This document shows, piece after piece, positions 50,697 to 52,970 of a stretch of 52,970 nucleotides of DNA (the first letter of the stretch is position 1; each line of letters opens with the position of its first letter). The position numbers and the translations under genes are program-made. The stretch is from Acidobacteria bacterium 13_2_20CM_2_57_6. GTDB lineage: Bacteria > Acidobacteriota > Terriglobia > Acidiferrales > UBA7541. The notes under the pieces are model-generated. The model did not search any database. It was not told the DNA's origin and saw nothing but the letters and a program-made list of their open reading frames with translations. The stretch spans positions 1 to 52,970 of the forward strand of contig MNEA01000155.1 of NCBI GenBank assembly GCA_001917435.1, written 5' to 3'.

Positions 50697-52460
50697 ATGA
50701 AAAACGCACACCTCTCCCGCACTGTTCCCATCTTGCTGTTCCTATTGCCGGCATCTGGTTCCTTCGCGCAAGGCAAACCGGATGCTGGTTGGCCCAATTA
50801 TGGCAACGATCGCGGAGGCACGCGCTATTCCCCTGCGGCGCAGATTGATCGGAGCAACGTTGGGCAGCTTAAGGTGGCGTGGACGTTTCGAACCGGGGCG
50901 CTGCCTCATGATGAGGAGCTGGACAAAAAGGCGGCGTTTGAGGCTACGGCCATACTGGTTGATAGCAAACTCTTCCTGAGCACTCCGTACGATCACGTGA
51001 TTGCTTTGAATGCGGAGACTGGCGCCAAATTGTGGGAATTTGACCCGAAGCTTGAATTGCCTTACGGCGCATCGGAAGTGACGTCGCGAGGCGTATCCGC
51101 ATGGCGTGATTCCCATGCAAAGGCGGGCGCGCCTTGCGCCCTTCGAGTTTTCATCGGGACCCTCGACGCGCGCCTAATCGCCTTGGACGGAGCCACTGGG
51201 AAGCCTTGTCGCGCTGTGACCGTGGAGCGCGGCATTGTTCGCGCCTTCGATGTCCGCACGGGCAATCTCCGCTGGACATGGGATCCCATCGCGCCGTGGG
51301 CTTATCAGACCTCGCCCCGGACCGGCGCGGGCAATGCGTGGTCAACTATCTCGGTAGACGCCGAGCACGACCTCGTGTTCATCCCCACGGGGAGCGCGAG
51401 CCCGGACTACTTTGGTGGTTTCCGAAAAGGCGACAACAAGTGGGCGAATTCCGTGGTGGCGTTGCGAGCGAGCACGGGCGAGTTTGTGTGGGGATTCCAG
51501 GTGGTACATCACGACCTGTGGGATTACGACGTAGCGTGTCAACCAACTCTGTTTACCTGGAAAGGCGGGACACTTGCGGTCGCGATCACAACGAAGATGG
51601 GCCGCGTGTTCGTCCTGAACCGGCTGACGGGTGCGCCGTTCTTGCCTATCCAAGAACGTCCGGTGCCGAAAAGCGATATCCCCGGAGAAGAGGCCTGGCC
51701 GACGCAGCCGGCGTCAACGATTTCGCTGGTTCCGGAAAAATTATCGCCCGAGGACGCTTGGGGGAAAGACGCTGAAGAGAAACAATGGTGTACGGAGAAA
51801 ATCAGAGCCGCGCGAACCGGAGAAATCTTTACGCCGCCGAGCTTGCAAGGCACGCTGGTCTTCCCGAGTAACGTCGGCGGCGTGAACTGGGGCAGCGCCG
51901 CGTACGACCCGCAACGGCACTTGCTGTTCGTGGACACGAACCGTTTGCCGATTTTCGTTAAGCTCATCCCGAAGGACGAACTTGCGGAAGCGCGAAAGAA
52001 CGCGAGCGATCTCGACCGGCTGCACGGTGAATTCGCGCGGCAGACGGGCGCACCCTTCGCCATGTTTCGCACCCCGCTGCTGGCGCCGAGCGGACTTCCC
52101 TGCAATGCGCCGCCCTGGGGGACTGTAGCGGCCGTGGATCTCTTCGAGGGAAAAAAAGTTTGGGACGTGCCGCTCGGCAGTTTTATTCCGGGGATGAACA
52201 CGGGAACGATCACGCTCGGTGGACCAATGGCGACGGCGGGCGGGCTGGTGTTCACGGCAGCGACGATGGACAACGGCTTGCGCGCGTTTGATTCGGAGAC
52301 TGGCAGAGAGCTGTGGAAATACGATCTTCCCGCGGGCGGACAAGCTACGCCGATGACTTACACCCTGAAGGGCAAGCAGTATCTGGTGATTGCCGCCGGC
52401 GGCCACGGAAAGCTTGGAACCAAGCAAGGCGACTATGTGATCTCCTTCACGCTGCCATGA
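50697..52460 (+). CDS. PQQ-dependent (quinoprotein) dehydrogenase with an internal deletion
   Basis: The 587-residue exported protein (signal peptide to SGSFAQ, about 25) is a quinoprotein beta-propeller close to membrane glucose dehydrogenases, but without their N-terminal membrane domain. Blocks include WPNYGNDRGGTRYSPAAQI, DARLIALDGATGKPC, RAFDVRTGNLRWTWDP, VHHDLWDYDVACQPTL, IFTPPSLQGTLVFPSNVGG and the closing LPAGGQATPMTYTLKGKQY. After GKPC (about residue 171) it passes directly to VERGIVRAFD. In glucose dehydrogenase-type proteins about 45 residues, with the TSPP motif and the VVxGS strand, lie between. The frame is intact, but part of a propeller blade near the cofactor is gone. The sugar or alcohol substrate is not certain. 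Confidence 0.9.
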   Translation: MKNAHLSRTVPILLFLLPASGSFAQGKPDAGWPNYGNDRGGTRYSPAAQIDRSNVGQLKVAWTFRTGALPHDEELDKKAAFEATAILVDSKLFLSTPYDHVIALNAETGAKLWEFDPKLELPYGASEVTSRGVSAWRDSHAKAGAPCALRVFIGTLDARLIALDGATGKPCRAVTVERGIVRAFDVRTGNLRWTWDPIAPWAYQTSPRTGAGNAWSTISVDAEHDLVFIPTGSASPDYFGGFRKGDNKWANSVVALRASTGEFVWGFQVVHHDLWDYDVACQPTLFTWKGGTLAVAITTKMGRVFVLNRLTGAPFLPIQERPVPKSDIPGEEAWPTQPASTISLVPEKLSPEDAWGKDAEEKQWCTEKIRAARTGEIFTPPSLQGTLVFPSNVGGVNWGSAAYDPQRHLLFVDTNRLPIFVKLIPKDELAEARKNASDLDRLHGEFARQTGAPFAMFRTPLLAPSGLPCNAPPWGTVAAVDLFEGKKVWDVPLGSFIPGMNTGTITLGGPMATAGGLVFTAATMDNGLRAFDSETGRELWKYDLPAGGQATPMTYTLKGKQYLVIAAGGHGKLGTKQGDYVISFTLP

Positions 52461-52515
52461 GCAAATTGGAGGAATGGAACGTTTTCAGAGCGCGTGCGTA
52501 TCTGCGGATGCCCAA

Positions 52516-52970
52516 ATGAATATCAGTGCTGAACCGGCTCCCGCTCTTGAAAACGAAAAGGCATCCTTTCTCGCAGATGGAATGTTGATTGTTGTGCTCC
52601 TTGCAGTCGCGAATTTTCTATTGCATCTCTACTTCAACAATCGCTACGGCTACTTCCGCGACGAATTCGATTACATGTCCTGCGGTGATCACCTTGCGTG
52701 GGGATACGTCGACCAGCCCCCGCTCATCCCTTTCCTGATCCACATCTGCCGCGCCCTGCTGGGTGACTCCCTGCGCAGCATTCGCTTTATCCCGGCACTG
52801 GCCTCCTCCCTGTTGATCGTACAGACTGCCGCAATTGCCCGCGAACTGGGAGGACGCCGTTACGCCCTCCTCCTCAGCGCCGTCTGCGCGCTCATTGCGC
52901 CGCAATACCTCTCCAACGGAAGCCTGCTGGGGACAAACTGTCTCGAACCCAACTTGTGGATGGGTTGCGC
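52516..52970 (+). CDS. GT39-like membrane glycosyltransferase (3' end cut by window edge)
   Basis: 151 residues are visible. A first membrane helix (GMLIVVLLAVANFLLHLYF) is followed by the periplasmic-loop pattern of dolichyl-phosphate-mannose or ArnT-type transferases: NNRYGYFRDEFDYMSCGDHLAWGYVDQPPLIPFLI, with the Asp of RDEFDY in the position of the catalytic acidic residue. Two further helices follow (RFIPALASSLLIVQTAAIAREL and YALLLSAVCALIAPQYLSN). These enzymes transfer a sugar from a lipid carrier. The ATG at 52516 is used; an in-frame ATG at 52474 sits too close to a GGAGGA site. It starts 55 bases after the PQQ dehydrogenase stop. Confidence 0.85.
   Translation, partial: MNISAEPAPALENEKASFLADGMLIVVLLAVANFLLHLYFNNRYGYFRDEFDYMSCGDHLAWGYVDQPPLIPFLIHICRALLGDSLRSIRFIPALASSLLIVQTAAIARELGGRRYALLLSAVCALIAPQYLSNGSLLGTNCLEPNLWMGC

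Noticed and set aside
52457..52519. 20-codon frame overlapping the PQQ dehydrogenase stop by ATGA
   Set aside because: Too short and without hydrophobic or other recognisable character; it also overlaps the start region of the next gene.

Overview
This 53 kb window looks like a chromosomal segment of a member of the Acidobacteriota, possibly from a metagenome-derived genome. The evidence is two very large MacB/FtsX-type permeases of the acidobacterial duplicated orphan permease (ADOP) kind, each directly behind a PadR regulator; secreted proteins and a TonB receptor that begin with carboxypeptidase-regulatory-like domains; LytS/LytTR signalling; and a moderately high GC content. I see no rRNA, tRNA, CRISPR array, insertion sequence or prophage.

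Layout. 1-4.8 kb (minus): a window-edge M1-like peptidase and two secreted alpha/beta hydrolases. 5-8 kb (minus): the first ADOP permease and its PadR regulator, with two palindromes upstream. 8.3-12.9 kb (minus): uppS, an atypical NRAMP transporter paired with a soluble MgtE-N/CBS protein behind an attenuator-like leader, and a CYTH-domain protein. 13-19.2 kb (plus): an S9 oligopeptidase, mutS and anmK, then a remnant of a peptide-binding protein. 19.7-20.3 kb (minus): a TsaC/Sua5 protein. 20.7-27.3 kb (plus): a TonB receptor, a TrmH-type methyltransferase, rarA and a glyoxalase/beta-propeller fusion. 27.4-35.1 kb (minus): a housekeeping cluster read as VOC protein, hypothetical, trpS, scpA, scpB, a pseudouridine synthase, DUF1330, an RluB-like synthase, hisC and a CoA-binding protein, with small repeats in most gaps. 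35.2-38.4 kb: a zone of damaged genes (acyl-CoA dehydrogenase, small membrane protein, HNH protein) around an intact GNAT gene. 38.6-47.5 kb: a membrane protein, a LytTR regulator, a Nudix hydrolase, a cold-shock gene with promoter and terminator, polX, an 18-residue-repeat DUF4097-like protein, a possible 30-residue membrane peptide, and a LytS/LytTR two-component pair. 47.5-53 kb: the second ADOP/PadR cassette, a PQQ-dependent dehydrogenase and the start of a GT39-like membrane glycosyltransferase.

The most striking points are these. (1) An NRAMP-family transporter whose metal-site motifs are altered sits beside a free-standing Mg2+-sensor-like protein, under a leader that can form mutually exclusive hairpins. 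(2) Several genes carry internal deletions at conserved positions (hisC, the PQQ dehydrogenase, acyl-CoA dehydrogenase), and there are also gene remnants, a scar-like fusion and single-base frameshifts. (3) One pseudouridine synthase has Asn-Leu-Glu in place of the catalytic Arg-Leu-Asp. (4) A family of short intergenic repeats is concentrated in the minus-strand housekeeping cluster. All functional calls come from reading motifs and remembered family sequences; no database search was run.
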